From contig BTRK01000002.1 of the NCBI GenBank assembly GCA_036245805.1, positions 620,001-684,000 of the forward strand: DNA of 64,000 nucleotides, given 5' to 3'. This stretch comes from Pristionchus mayeri. Its lineage: Eukaryota > Nematoda > Chromadorea > Rhabditida > Neodiplogasteridae. The first letter of the stretch is position 1. Each line of letters begins with the position of its first letter. This document shows positions 32,801 through 46,200 of the stretch, one piece after another. The notes beneath the pieces are model-generated. The model ran no database searches. It was not told where the DNA came from and saw only the letters and a program-made list of their open reading frames with translations. The translations under genes and the position numbers were made by a program.

Positions 32801-35645
32801 GCACACAATTTAAATTATTAAAAACAAATTATTATTTAAAATTATAAATCTAAGAATTCAGGTTCCACCGCCTCGCATTTTTCTCATGTGCGGGTCTGGG
32901 CATGGCACTAGCGTGCACCGTCCTCCTCTTCCTTCCGACTTCGATCAATCCTGGTAAGTATTTATGCTTGTATGTATAAACGAGTAAGTAGCATGAAACT
33001 GATGAAAAAGAGTCTATGAACACATTTTGTGAGAAAATCAGGCAGTCATTAGTGAAATTCCAGCCCGAATCGCTTTCGCTGCTCTGATCTTGTCGGCGCT
33101 GCTCACAGGCTGGCTGCCGTTCCTCAACTTCCACGGAGCCGCAGTTGCGAGGCTTTTACAGGGTCAGTTCCCCTTATCAAGCGGTTTGCATACATAATTG
33201 AAGATGCATATTTTGGATAGTATAATAAATCTAGTCCAATTCTGACAGAATTGCGATGGTTTCGAAATTTTCAATTTTGTTTCAGGCGTTTGCATCGCCC
33301 TCGCTCTTCCCCTTGTCTCATCCCTCGTCACTGAGTGGGCGCCAATCAGACACCGCGCTTTCTTCCTCTCCTTCCTCCTTCTGGCGTATCCAGCCTCTAT
33401 TCTAGGTGGGTTTCTCCTGATAATCTTTCGAAAATATCTATTTTTTTCGCAGTGACATAAGGAAATACAGTAACTTCTATAAACGTATTCATTTTAGGCA
33501 CCTGGCCCCTCACACAGTTACTCTCGGACTTCGAACTGCCCTACTGGACGATCTACGCTATTGCTAGTGGACTATCTGTGATTGTAGCAGCATTACTGTT
33601 GTGGAGGTTAGAAAATTGTTGTCAGACTTCTTTTACGATTTATGAACACTGAATTGCGTAGATTTATACACAAACATGATTTAATATGAATTGCTTTTCA
33701 GGTACAAACACTACCCTTACGAACACGCCTGTATCAAGGGAGAGGAACTGAGCAAGATCAGGGCAGGGAAGGGAAAGGTGCGTTTCAAGATTGGTATTTA
33801 TTCATAATTACCAAATTGTTAGCAATAGTATGATGAGAGCTAGCTAACAAAAATCCAAAAGGATTCATTTAGGAAAAGAACGCTGAAAATCGGGCGCTGC
33901 CTAACCATCGCTCTACTTCCTTCTGGATCTCAACAACTGCATTCTACGGACTCTTCATGGCGCTTGGTGAGATTTGTGTACATTCGAACATTATTTGGCT
34001 TACAAAAATATCTATCTCGTCCTGGTAATTTGATCTCGGAAAAATTGTACATATTCCAGTCCTTCCATCCTTCTACCTGCCCTCGCTACTGGCCAATCCG
34101 GAGCTGATGTGGACGTGGAATCTGGGAGTGACGGCTGCCACGCCATTCGTAGCCTTCGTAAGTATTTATTTGTTTTTTAGTACACCTCAAGAGTACTTCA
34201 GCAAGTGCATAGGAAAAAATTTAACTATAGAGGAGAGAAGCGGGAGTGATCATCCGATTCGTGTGAAGCAGCCGCTTTGACTCGTTTATGTGCACTTCTC
34301 CAAAAAAGATATAGGAACATGGGGTTTGTTTTCTTCACAAAACTCGAAAAGAGCATACTTCTGGTTGAACTTGAGGATTAGATTTGATTATTCATTAATT
34401 TCTACTCAGTTCCTCGTCTTCTTCTTCGTCTCCTTCCTTCCCTACTCCCCGCTCTCCTCTCGCGTCCTCAACACGATCGGCCTCGTGCTCACTGGTGCTT
34501 TGCTCTGCTTCCTGCCCATGCTCATCGACCCGGACAGGTAATTTTTATAATTTTTTTTATAATTAAAAACAACTGTTGATAAGGCTACTTATCAGAGTCT
34601 TCGTGCTTTTAATTTTTCACAAAAAATTGCTGAAAACGGCTAGTGAGAAACAAGTAACTATTAATAATTCCAGGAACATCATCCTTCCCATTCTCCTGCT
34701 TCCTCTCGGCCTGTTATCCGGAGGAGTTGTGCACCTAGCAGTGCATCTGCCTAATTTGAGGTTAGAAATTATGAAATTGTATTTTTTCTAGATTATAATT
34801 TAACAATACTCATTAATAGATAACATTAAAATTTTTTATTATGTAATCGGCATGAAAATCAGCTTCTCCAGGTTGCTGCCCTCGCTCGCATTCGCACTCT
34901 TCCTCGCTCATCTCACAGCGCCATTCTTCGTTCATCTCCTGGTTGCGGACAAGTGAGTTTCACGCAAAACTGAAATAAACAAAGATAATCCTCTGATTGA
35001 TCGCGATGGCGCTCGCTGTAAAATATATTAAAAATTCAACAAAATATCATATCAGAAAAACCTCTTTCTAATACAGTTCTTTCAATTGCATGCATGGACT
35101 ATGATTCTGCCTAAATAGCGTATTTCTTAGTTTTTACATCATCCTCTCATTTGCGCAGCTCTTTTTTCATTTGAATTTATCACATTTATCTGATGAGCTA
35201 AATAGATTTTGTAATTGTCCCAACCTCATCCCATTTGCAGTCTCCGTCGTCTCTCGTGGGCCACGTGCTGCACTGCAGTGGGCATTCTTGTCGCCGTCTG
35301 CTGCGCGCCCTTCGTTGCTGCAGCCAAGCCGCAGCTGTTCCCGCCCAAGATGGAGACCACGCTGAGGTATGGCCATTCTGTCAACGGTCGCCAACTGTCA
35401 TGTTGAACATAGTTGGGAATGGACGCAAAAAAAAAAATAAAATGGACAAATATTTCCTCGTGTTTTCTCAGTTTCTATGAAAAATGAGGAGCTCTCATAA
35501 ATTTGAATATCAGAATTAAGCTAAGAGCTTAACGTGTTTTGAATTAGAAAATACCAAAGATATTTTCAGGAATATCGAGATGGACGAGGAATGCGGACTG
35601 CAGGAGATGCAAGAACTTCCTCCCGCTGGAAAGCATCTCACCTAA
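29801..35645 (+). CDS. Major facilitator transporter, SLC17-like
   Basis: 17 exons, 570 residues, every junction GT-AG and in phase: 29801-29948, 30835-30951, 31477-31567, 31641-31723, 31868-31955, 32862-32953, 33064-33162, 33286-33405, 33498-33606, 33702-33777, 33873-33966, 34060-34157, 34410-34537, 34674-34760, 34872-34952, 35241-35366, 35570-35645. TM1 is at residues 4-22 (YWLLFAGFFVLFCLF). A long first loop to about 175 has an NLT glycosylation motif, a Thr/Pro-rich part and an acidic part. Eleven further TM helices follow, one or more per exon. The stretch ARLLQGVCIALALPL ... EWAPIRHRAFF resembles the TM4-TM5 region of SLC17 anion/phosphate/glutamate transporters (gene-family knowledge), and the long first loop also fits. 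The C-terminal tail is acidic (MDEECGLQEMQEL). Substrate cannot be told. Confidence 0.8.
32437..32513. mobile_element. 77-bp GGGCAC-ended MITE in a transporter intron
   Basis: Ends GGGCACTATGCGGGATGAGA and CATTCGGCCTAGTGCCC are imperfect inverted repeats. Flanks ATACTAAC (32429-32436) and ATACGAAC (32514-32521) look like an 8-bp target duplication with one change, suggesting hAT origin. Related to 7164-7253 and 9574-9631. Confidence 0.65.
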
Positions 35646-35770
35646 TTTAATTAATTCCTTTAGCTCAATATGCCACTAATTTCTTTCATAAACTTATCCA
35701 TGAATACCACCATCTTCTTTTCATGAGCAACGAATTGACTCTCTCTTTTACCTGCTCTTTCTAGCTCATT

Positions 35771-36073
35771 CTATATTACGATAGGGCATATGAAATGGAA
35801 AGAGTCCAAGCTCCTCTGAAACACTAGCCACACTAGAGCGAGAAATTCGTGAAGTGTATCCTCATTTCCCATACTCCCCGACTTCGATAGTGTGTAAAAT
35901 CTAGAGGCCACTTCCTGAATTTCGAGATCATCGTCACATATTCTCCCCTCTCCTCCAATGCGGTTGCTTCCCCAAGTATGAGACTGATACGAGTATTTTG
36001 TGTGTTGTTTGTTTCGCAATTGCTCACTCCGCTGCTTAGTTCGCCTTGCCCTCGCTTCAATGTCGTGATCCAT
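35771..36073 (-). CDS. Possible small hypothetical protein
   Basis: An uninterrupted 100-codon frame with ATG start, beginning MDHDIEARARRTKQRSEQL (basic, helical) and ending in a hydrophobic stretch. AATCCTCTAG about 14 bases upstream could be a splice acceptor. No homology or second copy supports it, and it may be chance. Confidence 0.25.
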   Translation of the reverse strand: MDHDIEARARRTKQRSEQLRNKQHTKYSYQSHTWGSNRIGGEGRICDDDLEIQEVASRFYTLSKSGSMGNEDTLHEFLALVWLVFQRSLDSFHFICPIVI

Positions 36074-36740
36074 ATTTTTTCAAAAGCTAGAGGATTTATC
36101 AATTCTAAGTCGAAATATTATCTTTGTTATTGTTGCCGATAAAGGTATACGAGACCAGTGAGCGGCCAATTAGCACATGACAGAGGTGAAAATAGCTGTA
36201 ATTAGCACTGACACTACGAGTTAAATTTCAGTTCTAGCGGAATGTGATGTGTCTAGTTCGAGATAAACCGTTCCCTTTGGTTTAGAAGGAGTGAGAAGGG
36301 AGAGAGATGGAGAGAGAGGGAGGTAGATAGGGAAAGAAAGGGGAAGAAGAGCCAACGCCCACGCTTGTTTACAGTGAACTTATTCTCTTCGATTAGAGTG
36401 AGATTTTTCTTAGGCAGAGGGACGAGATATTATGTGTTTTGAAGAAACGAACTTCTTCTCAACAATTGTATGGAGTTCACTCATCACTGCAGAAAAAACA
36501 GGGAAGCAAATGATAACTCGAAATGCCAAAGTAAGAACTTTTTCGAAAACACTGCTTAAAATTGAGATCATGTGCAACATAGATTTGCTTTGTTGTAATA
36601 TAGTTTATCCGATAACCGTGCTCGATCCTGAGTTATTCTATCACGACTGGGTAAAGAAATCTCTATACTGGACAAGAGCAAGATTGATTTTGAGACAAGT
36701 AAGTTAGGATCGGGAGGGAAATATAGAGGGGGAGGGATGG
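36074..36740. other. Spacer between transporter and importin-like copy A
   Basis: Contains a purine-rich run (36290-36350). The part from about 36590 matches 43110-43258, i.e. the shared 3' flank of the two importin-like copies (AAGATTGATTTTGAGACA and GGAGGGATGGCTATTC). No gene recognised. Confidence 0.45.
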
Positions 36741-38146
36741 CTATTCGTCGAGGATTCTTCTGAGAGTCTCAGACTCGTCCGCCGTCAATCTCGCTCCGTC
36801 AACGGCGCCAGGGATTGCCTGAAACCGAAGTTACGCTTGACATATTTCACTCGGTCCAAAGTAGGGTTAATCTTGTGATAAGGGGTCATGGAAAAGTTTT
36901 TGTCAGGAGCTGACACACGTTCACTCTATTCTAAACGCTCTCACACCAATCAACTCGATGAAGAGAAGACTTCTACAATTGCGACTTGAAGCCATTTCTT
37001 GGCTCATCTTCGATATTTTGGCCCATCCCCCACCCTCTTCTGCTCTATCATTTCTCATTCCATCCCAATCGCAGATGGCTCATGTGACCGAAAATCAGGG
37101 AAAGATACCTAGATAATAGGAAACAGGGAAAGATGATAATGGGACACTCGAGGAAGGCAGTGGGTCAAATATCAAAGAGGTGACCATTTCCTGATATTCA
37201 AATCACTCACAGCGAATGCCCGGGTGAGCCAGACGATTCTCTGCTTGATGCGCGTGCCTTCCTCTTCATCCTCGTCGTGGAAGACATTCTCGTAGAGAAT
37301 CTATATTTTTATATTTTATTTATTTATTGAATTCCATTTATTTATTATATTTTTTATAATAAAGAAAAGAGGCAAAATTACTTGGCATAAATTTCGAACC
37401 TTTGCGCAAAACTTCAGCAGTACCGAGATATCTGCAACAATATTCCGTAAAACATTTCCATTAAATTGTTCAGAGTAGTGAAGTTTCAAAAATTCGCAAA
37501 TCTTACTCAGAATTAATTGAGCATATTTTATTCTTTAAAAAATAATAATAATAATAAATTATTACTTTGCGATCTGGAAGCACATTCGATTACGATCTTC
37601 AGGAGCGGCTGGCAGTACTCCTCAAGTGTACCGCACATTCTCTTCGAGCTCTCGATGAACATTTGATATGTTGCGTGGTTCTTGTTCAGGTCGGCCAGGA
37701 AGGGGCGTACAGCATCCACCATCTTAACGAGTTGATGCTATCAAACAAACTTCAAAAAGACGGAAACATAATTTTTTTATAATTAATTATGTATTTTTTT
37801 CCAAGGACTACCAATGTTAGACTAAATATTTCCTTTAGACACTCTAGAATGTACAAAAATATTGAGACTAGAGACGCAACATTCTGCGTAGTCTCTTTAG
37901 AGAGAATGAGCAGAAGGTAGATAGTCATTTTTTGCCAAGTCATCCCAACTCTACTAAAAACCTGTCCGAGATACGGCTCCGTAACCCACTTGCCCGCCGC
38001 ATCGACAACGTAGGAGAGACTGCCGTACACGTAGTGGAAACGCTCCTAGAAGAACAACATTCGAAATTAAATAATGTGATGTCTAGAAAAATATGACGGG
38101 TGGTGCTAAGTCAATCAGAAAGAATCAGTAATTCAAAGATGAGCCA

Positions 38147-39252
38147 ATATCACGCCAGTCACGAGAGAATCGAGCTATGCGTGGGAATGGAGCCGGAATC
38201 GTGAAATGAGTTAACACCGTTTTCGGTCATCTCTTGGCATGTCTTTCGATCCCCCAAAGTGTTGTTGCTCTCAGTTCATTCTTAAGGTCACTGCACTGGG
38301 CAGTCTACTTGAGTCCTTAACTTTGACCGAGTATATCTCGCTTCTGATGCATATTAAAGGGAAAATGTGACCTGAAGTACTCCGCAGGATTTTTTGAGCT
38401 CTATCGATCTATACAAACTATATCGATTGCTCTATCTATATAAACTAGAAGTCATGAAATTGAGTTTGAACCGAGTTATGGTTAATGCACCGTAAGTCAA
38501 AAGTGTTGGAAAAGATTCTCTAGCTTTTTGGATATGTGATAGCTCTCGTCGAGCTCTTTCGAATAAGGTATTTGCCGTTGCTAAAAGTGCTGTATCCAGG
38601 GTGTAGTTTGCCCATTGAAAAGTTTGGGTTGATTTGAAGTTACTTTTCAACAGTAAATAATGCGTTAAACTGGTCATTCCTGAAGGCGCGCGCAGAGGAA
38701 AGCGGTCTGAGAAAGAATGGCCTCTTCATTCTTCATTGTCTCCCGCTATTTGCGCGGTGAGGGATGTAATGAAATGAGTTCAAATCAACTCAAACTTGTC
38801 AAGGGGCAAAACACACCATGGATACAGCACTTTTAGCAACAGCAAATACCTTATTCGAAAGAGCTCGACGAGAGCTATCACATATCCAAAAAGCTAGAGA
38901 ATCTTTTCCTACACTTTTGACTTACGGTTCCTTAACCATAACTCGGGTCAAACTCATTTTCATGACTTCTAGTTTATATAGATCGATAGAGCTCAAAAAA
39001 TCATGCGGGGTACTTCAGGGCACATTTTCCCTTCAATATGCATCAGAAGCGAGATATACTCGGTCAAAGTTAAGGACTCAAGTAGACTGCCCAGTGCAGT
39101 GACCTTAAGAATGAACTGAGAGCAACAACACTTTGGGGGATCGAAAGACATGCCAAGAGATGACCGAAAACGGTGTTAACTCATTTCACGATTCCGGCTC
39201 CATTCCCAAGTAATGAAAATCCAGCTCGATTCTTTCGTGACTGGCGTGATAT
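38147..39252. mobile_element. 1.1-kb foldback element in importin-like copy A
   Basis: Arms 38147-38598 and 38819-39252 are inverted copies (ends ATATCACGCCAGTCACGA / TCGTGACTGGCGTGATAT in near form), separated by about 220 bases. It lies in the intron between exons 39358 and 38045. Arms are not identical (small indels), so it is not brand new. Open frames in it are mirror images, not genes. Confidence 0.8.
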
Positions 39253-42200
39253 ACTGGGAATATAGGTCAGGTTAGAATCATTATCAGATTGTCCAGTAAC
39301 AGGTTATGTACTAGTACCAGGATGTGAACCAGAAACCAGATATGATCCAGGTCGTACCAGGTCGTGTGAAGGGGTTATGAGGAGGAGAGCGCTGAGAAGC
39401 TGCAGGAGGTCATCAGATCTTCTCGCCAGCTCATTCTGAATGGAGTACTCTCTAATCGATCAACCAGCCAAGATAATGCGTGTTACGAGATCTCAAGAGA
39501 AAGTAGACTATAGGGAGAAAATCAATCAAGTAATTCATCCACACCAGTAATTATGCTAATAGTTGCTGTCATGTTGATGAATTGGCATGAGATAAAAATT
39601 CGTACTTATAAAAATATTTTTTAAAAAATTGAGAGAATTTTAAATTTCCATATGAATAGGTTGTACGACCTTGCTTATCTTCGAGCATAGGTCGTTGAGC
39701 GACTTGACTGCAACTAATGCCACGTTCCCATCTGAGTCTTCCAGTCGACCCATCAACAGCTCAAGAACCTGAATCAGCGTAATGTCCTGATTAGTAAAAT
39801 AAAGAATCTATAAAGAATCGTACTAGTTTCACATTGATAAATCGATATATAAACACTAATTTCCGCACAGAAACATTGATATTGTTTAATCGTAACATGC
39901 TGTTTTTCCTCTGGCATGTATGATAGAACATACCGATTTTTTCTGCTCTCGAGTCAGCTTGAATTCGCGAGACCAGTACATCTGTAGATTAACTGCACAG
40001 AATCTCACTTGTGGCTGCTGCAACCACAATTGATTCGAATGAGGAAAGGAAAAGAATTGTAGGCTAAAGCAAAAATATACATCTGAACCCTTTGATGGAA
40101 ATTACGTGAACCGAAAACTAAACGGAAAACTGAACTATCGTGAAGTTTAACTGAGAATTTTTTTCATTGGCAGCAGTATACTGACCGAGTCGGAGATGTT
40201 TCTCTTGATCATTTCTAGGATAGTCTCAGCCGCTGAACCACGTATTTTTTTCATTAGAGGGTGCGGGGTGAAACTTTTGAGGGCGGCCGCTCGTTCTTTC
40301 CAGCAGTCTAGAAACGCGTTTTCTGTACGATCTAGAATCTGTATGGGAAAGGTAGATGTTGAAGAAATTTACAACTACAGACTACTTTTCCGAGCACGTA
40401 TTAGTCATTCCATTTAATAAATTGAAATATATTAAAACCTTATCACTGACCACTGTATGCGAACTTCTCTACAGCACTGAAGAAGAGAGCTGAGGTTGGA
40501 GTCGTCATCTTGCGCCCCTTTCCAGCGCATCGACAGCAGGAAAGAGAAGGCCCAATCCCGAACTTTTGCGTCTCAATCATTGCAACATTATCCTTTGCAA
40601 ATGAATTAAAATTATCTACATTATCCTTTAAAACATCAGCAAAAACAACTAATTCGGAATTGGCGAAAATTGATAATATTTTATATTAGAGCCTTACACC
40701 CAATCCAGGCGGGGAAATGCATGGGACCAGTCGAGAGCCGCCCAAGCTGCGTCCTCCTTGATCGTTTGAGCCACCAGGTGCAGCCAGCAGGAGACTGAAA
40801 GGAAATTGACAAGTTTTCTTGTTTTTTTCAATAGCTTTTTGCTCTGCTTCAACGTTAGTCATATTTTTCTGCCCTGACGCCCCAAAAATAATAGCTGGAA
40901 TGGTTCGTAGAAACGGCATGCTTGAGCAGAGGGGCGCATTTGGGAAAGCTCATGCAATGCAAAGTTGTGCTTGATAATGAGTGTTGATATGGCTAATGTG
41001 GCTAATTATCGAACCATGGACGGTAGTTCGAACACGAATCGCCTAGGAGCAACTTCCATTTACCGAGTCAATTGCTAATTCCATGGCGCGAAGTAGCACC
41101 AAAAATGGCTCCCACACAATGTTGCTTTCTTGTTTTTGGTTGGTTTATAAGTATTTGTGTTACTCGCCTACTTCCCGGACCATGTGCTCGGGCACATCCT
41201 TCGAGTGCTTCTCGCACAGAGTAACGATAATGGTTCGCGCGAACGATCGACAATTGAATTCGTGATAATCGTCCTGTTTACACTCCTTGATCACCTGAAT
41301 GTATTTTCAGGTGAATTTATTTTCTTGCACAATTTAAATGAATTATGAGATCCTTTGAAACATTATACAACCACAAAAAAACCTAACGGGACTAATCCAT
41401 TCTTTCCCTCTATGGATAAATGATTGATTGATTGAAAGTTGACTGGCTTTACTAATTGCGCTATAACGACCAACCTTCATGGAGATAGTGAGGAAGGAGG
41501 CGATGTTAGATACCATCGGAATCGATTTCCACTGTACAACCGAGAGGAGGAACTGGATTTGTCGAAAGAGGCCTTCAATAATATCATAAATAATAATACA
41601 TAAATATAAAATAAATATAATAAATAATAAACAGGCCTTCGGGTCGAACGCACTGCTTGGCGACCTGCAAATTGTGATTGATTCGTTAGCTATCTAATTT
41701 TTAATGAGTTGCACTTTTCATGAAGGGCTTAACGTGCCACACTCGGACGAATGATCACCATCGGATGATAATGTTGCGGATAATAACCCAAAATGTGCTC
41801 CACCGTAGGAATTTCAGTATGCTCCTACACTGCCAAGCAGTCATCTGCGAAATTACTGCTGAAGGGCAAATTTTTTTAAATATTTTTATTTTATTTCGGA
41901 AGGTTATCCGACGGCGAGCATGCCTAGTGCCGTATTTGCCCATCGGGGAAATTACATACTTCGACAATTCCATCAATGAGGAAGGAGTGCTTCGAGTGTT
42001 CCAGTTCATGTCTGATCAGAGCCCGAGCAGCATCTCTGACCTCCTTGAATCGAGCCTCCAATTGTGGGATGCACTCTGGAAGGGGAAATGAGTAAGATAC
42101 TCTAGTGTCAATTGAGTCGGATGAAACTGCTCCCTCTCCTTCCCCTGATCTAGAGATGCTCTACTCTCAGTGAATTTCGTTCAAGACGATAAAGTGAGAA

Positions 42201-42509
42201 ATTTCCATCTAATCATTTTACAAAATCACAAATTCCCACCTGCCTAACTGGAAATCCTTTGCGAAAATTTCACTCTCGTCAAGCAGTGATTTCAGCTTTG
42301 TAAATGGCGAATCCGGAACTGTCTAAATACGTATGATGATGGAAATCGGTCAGGAATAGGCTTGCTGTACCAGATTGCACGATGACTCTTCAGTCTCTGC
42401 TGCTGTCTCATTCGACTCTGACTCTGATGAGTGCTCATCTTGCGTTGATTCGACCAAGGGAATGCCTTCAACCTGGAAAATTACAAATAGTAATTTGGCA
42501 GCAGGTGTT

Positions 42510-42592
42510 GTTTAACACAGGTATCACGAGTCAATGGATGAAAAAAACTGACCTCCCAGGAACATTTTCCTAAAAGTTTTACTATAACTACC
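42510..42592. mobile_element. Fragment related to the 59.2-kb foldback
   Basis: Within intron 1 of importin-like copy A: GTATCACGAGTCAATGGATG followed by CTGACCTCCCAGGAACA-type sequence aligns with the left end of the element at 59191-60752 (GTATCATGAGTCAGTGGAGG, then CAGGAACAATTTCC). Only one end is present. Confidence 0.5.
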
Positions 42593-42742
42593 GTTAAGGC
42601 TGTGAAGAGCAAGAGGCAAGATCACAAGATTTCCCCCCCCCTCCCCCGAAAATCTGTCCTATTGTTGCCCTATTTTGGTTACCTCACGATTGCTCATTTC
42701 GTTTTCTGCCTCGTTATTGGCAGAACGATCGCTGTCGGGCAT

Positions 42743-43258
42743 TTTCGAAAGTCCTGGACGTGATAGGAATGTCATGAGCATCTTTGTTGTAAGAAATGAA
42801 TAAAGAAAAGAGAGAGGAATGCTGGAGTTAAGCGATAGCAAAATTAAGAAAACAATAGGCCTACGACTAACTTGAGGACCTCGCGACAAGGTCGGCAGAA
42901 GAAAGAGGAGAGGGGCGAGCAACCGCTCCTTATCGAGCCAGCGAGGAGAAATGAGGGTAAATGAACTCTCCGAATTGTTCTATTCCACTACAAACTTCAA
43001 CAAATAGTTACAATAGTTGACGATAACGTTTCGATAGTGTAGCGTTCTGTTTTTTTCTAATCTAATTGCTAAAAACGATTTTCGTGCGATAAACATAGAT
43101 GTGATTCGATGAAATGTAGTTTATTCGGTAATCTGTGTTCTGAATTATTATATCATGACAGGAAGAGAAATCTCGATACTTGATAAGAACAAGGTTGATT
43201 TTGAGACACGAAAGTTAGGACGGGGATGGAAGTAGGAAGATAGTGGGGGGAGGGATGG
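42743..43258. other. Spacer between importin-like copies A and B
   Basis: 5' flank of copy A and 3' flank of copy B; the part 43110-43258 is the duplicated downstream flank seen also at 36590-36740. No separate gene. Confidence 0.5.
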
Positions 43259-46200
43259 CTATTCATCGAGGATTCTTCTCAGAGTCTCTGCTTCGGCCGC
43301 CGACAGTTCTGCAGAATCAATTGCGCCAGGGATGGCCTGGAAATATGCATTGACTAGGTATTTTTAAAACCTTCTTAATTATGTTAATCTATGGTCCATA
43401 GACTATGGGCGAGATAACACGTTCACAGATGTTCAACTGACAGCGAACGCTACAGTGAGCCAGACGATTCGAGGCTTGATGAGAGTTCCCTCCTCTTCAT
43501 CGTCATCATGGAAGACGCACAACGGAGGAGGGCGGTGAGAAGCTGCAGGAGGCCATCATAACTTCTCGACAGCTGACTCTGAAATGAAAAGTTATGTCTG
43601 GGAACTAAAAAATCAAGAATTTCGTTTAAGTTTGTTAGTCCACTTAAAGTTTCGACCATGTTCTTTCATTTTTTAAGATTAAATTACTATCCACATAAAT
43701 ACTACAACGAGAGATACATGTGTAATCTTCAGAAAACCAGTGAAAAGGCAATTGCTAAGTATACTGAGGCCACGTTCCCGTCCGAGTCTTCCAGTCGACC
43801 CATCAACAGCTCAAGAACCTGAATCAGGATAATGACTTCAATTAATTAACGAATTAATTAATTAACGATACAATCAATAAATATGTTCTGTGCTTCATTC
43901 TATACACAAAAAATATCTGACTGTGAAACATACGGATTTTTTCTGCTCCCGAGTCAGATTGAAGGCGCGACAAAAGTACATCAGCAGGTTCACTGCGCAG
44001 AATCTCACTTGTGGCTGCTGTAATCATAAAATATTCGAATGAACAAATTATCAAACTTAAGCTCAGGTCATTATAGAGTCAGGGACTCATTTCGATTTTC
44101 TCTTCACTGTAAGCTTTTCAATTGTGTTCACGACTCCACAGAGCTTTGATGCTGACAAACGATAAAAGAAACAAAAATACTATTCCCAAATCTTATGGAA
44201 TCATACACCATACAAGAATAGCATGCTGTAATATTCTGACCGAGTCGGAGATGTTTCTCTTGACCATTTCCAGGATAGTCTCAGTCGTCGATCGACGCAT
44301 TTTCTTCAAAAGAATGTGCGGCGTGAGACATTTGAGGGCGGCCGCTCTCTCCTTCCAGCTGCCTGGAACATACACCGTTGCGCACGATTTTCTAGAATCT
44401 TCTTGCGAAAAATGAAATATTTTCCATGTTAACTGACCACTATGTGCGTACTTCTCTACAGCACTGAAGAAGAGGGCTGATGTGAGTCTAGTCATTCTCT
44501 CTTCCTCTCCTGTGATCGCATCGACTGCAGACAGCAGGGCGCCCGAGCTTTCGCGTCTTAATAATTGCAGAATAACTTTTTTTCCGCGTGCTTTTTCATT
44601 GTACTACGCAGTAAGAAGTTTTTTTTTGCAAACATTTTGGCAAGAAATATTCGACTTACACCCATTCCAGACGAGGAAATTCATTGGACCAGTCGAGAAA
44701 CGCCCAAGCTACGTCCTCCTTGATCGATCGAGCCACGAGTTTCAGCCAACAGGAAACTGAAAGGTAATTAAGGTTAAATACAAATATGGTAAATTGAAAT
44801 TGTTTATTGTTTAAACATTTAGTAGGGGCTTAGTAACAACTTGACTCGGCGCCTAAGTTGATCGAAAATGCAGAATTCCATATTTCCCGTATGCTATTGG
44901 ATGTATGAAACAACATTTATAGTCGAATTACTCGCCTACTCCCCGGACCATGTGCGTAGGTACTTCGTTCGGATACTTCTCGCACAGAGTCACGAGTAGT
45001 TCTCCCGCTTCCGATCGACACCTCGGACCGGGATCATTGTCCAGTTTGCGCACCTTGATCACCTGAACATTGTGCCACTTAGGAGCTGCACAAGAAATGA
45101 CTATCACTGCTCTTTTACCATTCTAACTGATCATATAATAAGGATCACAATTTCTGCGAAACCATCACTATTTTCATTCAATGCATTGGTTTAAAGTTCG
45201 AATGAACGTTCCATAATGAGTGACGAAGACTTACCTTAATCGAGAGGGCGAGGATGGAGGCAATGTTCGATTTCAGACGGACAGATTCGTCTTGTGCAAT
45301 CGAGACGAGAAAGCGAAGCTGGGCGAGCAGGCCTTCGGGAACAGCACACTTCTCGGCCGACTGCAATTCGAATTGTGAAGCATTGGTTTAGAAATTTTCC
45401 ATTTTTTTGAAAAAGTTACATCATGCTTCCTGCAAGCTATTTTTTAGGGGAGGTATAACTGATTTTGAGTTGAACGAAAAATCGTTTTCAGGGAATGCAT
45501 TTCCGAGAAAAGCAGGCACACAAGTGTTTATATGGCAACAATTAGTATATTCGGAAAATCCTAAATATAATTGGAAAAGCAGTTTTTGCGTTTTGCAAAC
45601 TGGGGAAAATATATACCTCAATCAGTCCGTCAATGCAGTAAGAGTGCTCCGAATTGTCGAGCTCGTGACGGATGATCGCACATGATGCCTCTTTGATCTG
45701 CTTGAGTCTCCCCTCCATCTCATCTCTGGTGGGTTGCACTCTGAATGAGAAATGCGGGAAATACGTAAACGCCAATCACGTCGCCGTAAAGATAATTCGT
45801 AATTTTAATCTCAGAAAAATAATTTTCGGAAAAAATGACCGCATAGTGAGCATAATCAAAAGGAATCGCATAATCAAAAGTTTAAATTTTAGAATTTTTT
45901 CCACAATTATTTTTCCCGATCTATCCCATCACAGTTTAAAAGGGATAGTATAAAAAACTGCCCGCGGCCCCTGTTTAAAAGATCGTGTGCAAATACGCTC
46001 ATCATTATACACCGGATATATAATTCCTACCTGCCTAGCTGGAGATCCCTTCGCGAACATTATATTATCGTCCAGCAGTGATTTCAGCTTTGGGAACGGC
46101 GAATCCGTAATTATCTACAAACGAACAATAATGTCTATATCATCAAAAATTAAAGTATCACAAAGTAATATTGTCTCCTGAATCGGCAAATTTTCGTTAG

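Larger units (their letters stand above)
36741..42742 (-). pseudogene. Importin-5-like (IMB-3-like) copy A, disrupted
   Basis: Minus-strand exon series: 42742-42683, 42472-42371, 42322-42240, 42075-41960, 41664-41475, 41294-41164, 40794-40698, 40562-40451, 40322-40186, 40014-39934, 39768-39670, 39435-39358, 38045-37962, 37722-37566, 37431-37400, 37300-37211, 36818-36741. The second half is intact and reads like importin-5 HEAT repeats: PQVRFCAVN, VLELLMGRLEDSDGN, YQMFIESSKRMCGTLEEYCQ, acidic FHDEDEEEG, end ETLRRILDE. The front half is broken: the conserved frame is lost in exon 4; exon 5 carries a 64-base AT-rich insertion with stop codons, flanked by duplicated AGGCCTTC (41569-41576, 41633-41640); exon 8 has a 4-base deficit relative to copy B; and the exon 6-7 junction is out of phase. 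Importin-5 carries cargo through the nuclear pore; this locus is probably non-functional or makes only a C-terminal fragment. Normal family length is near 1,100 residues, so it was also shortened. Confidence 0.6.
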
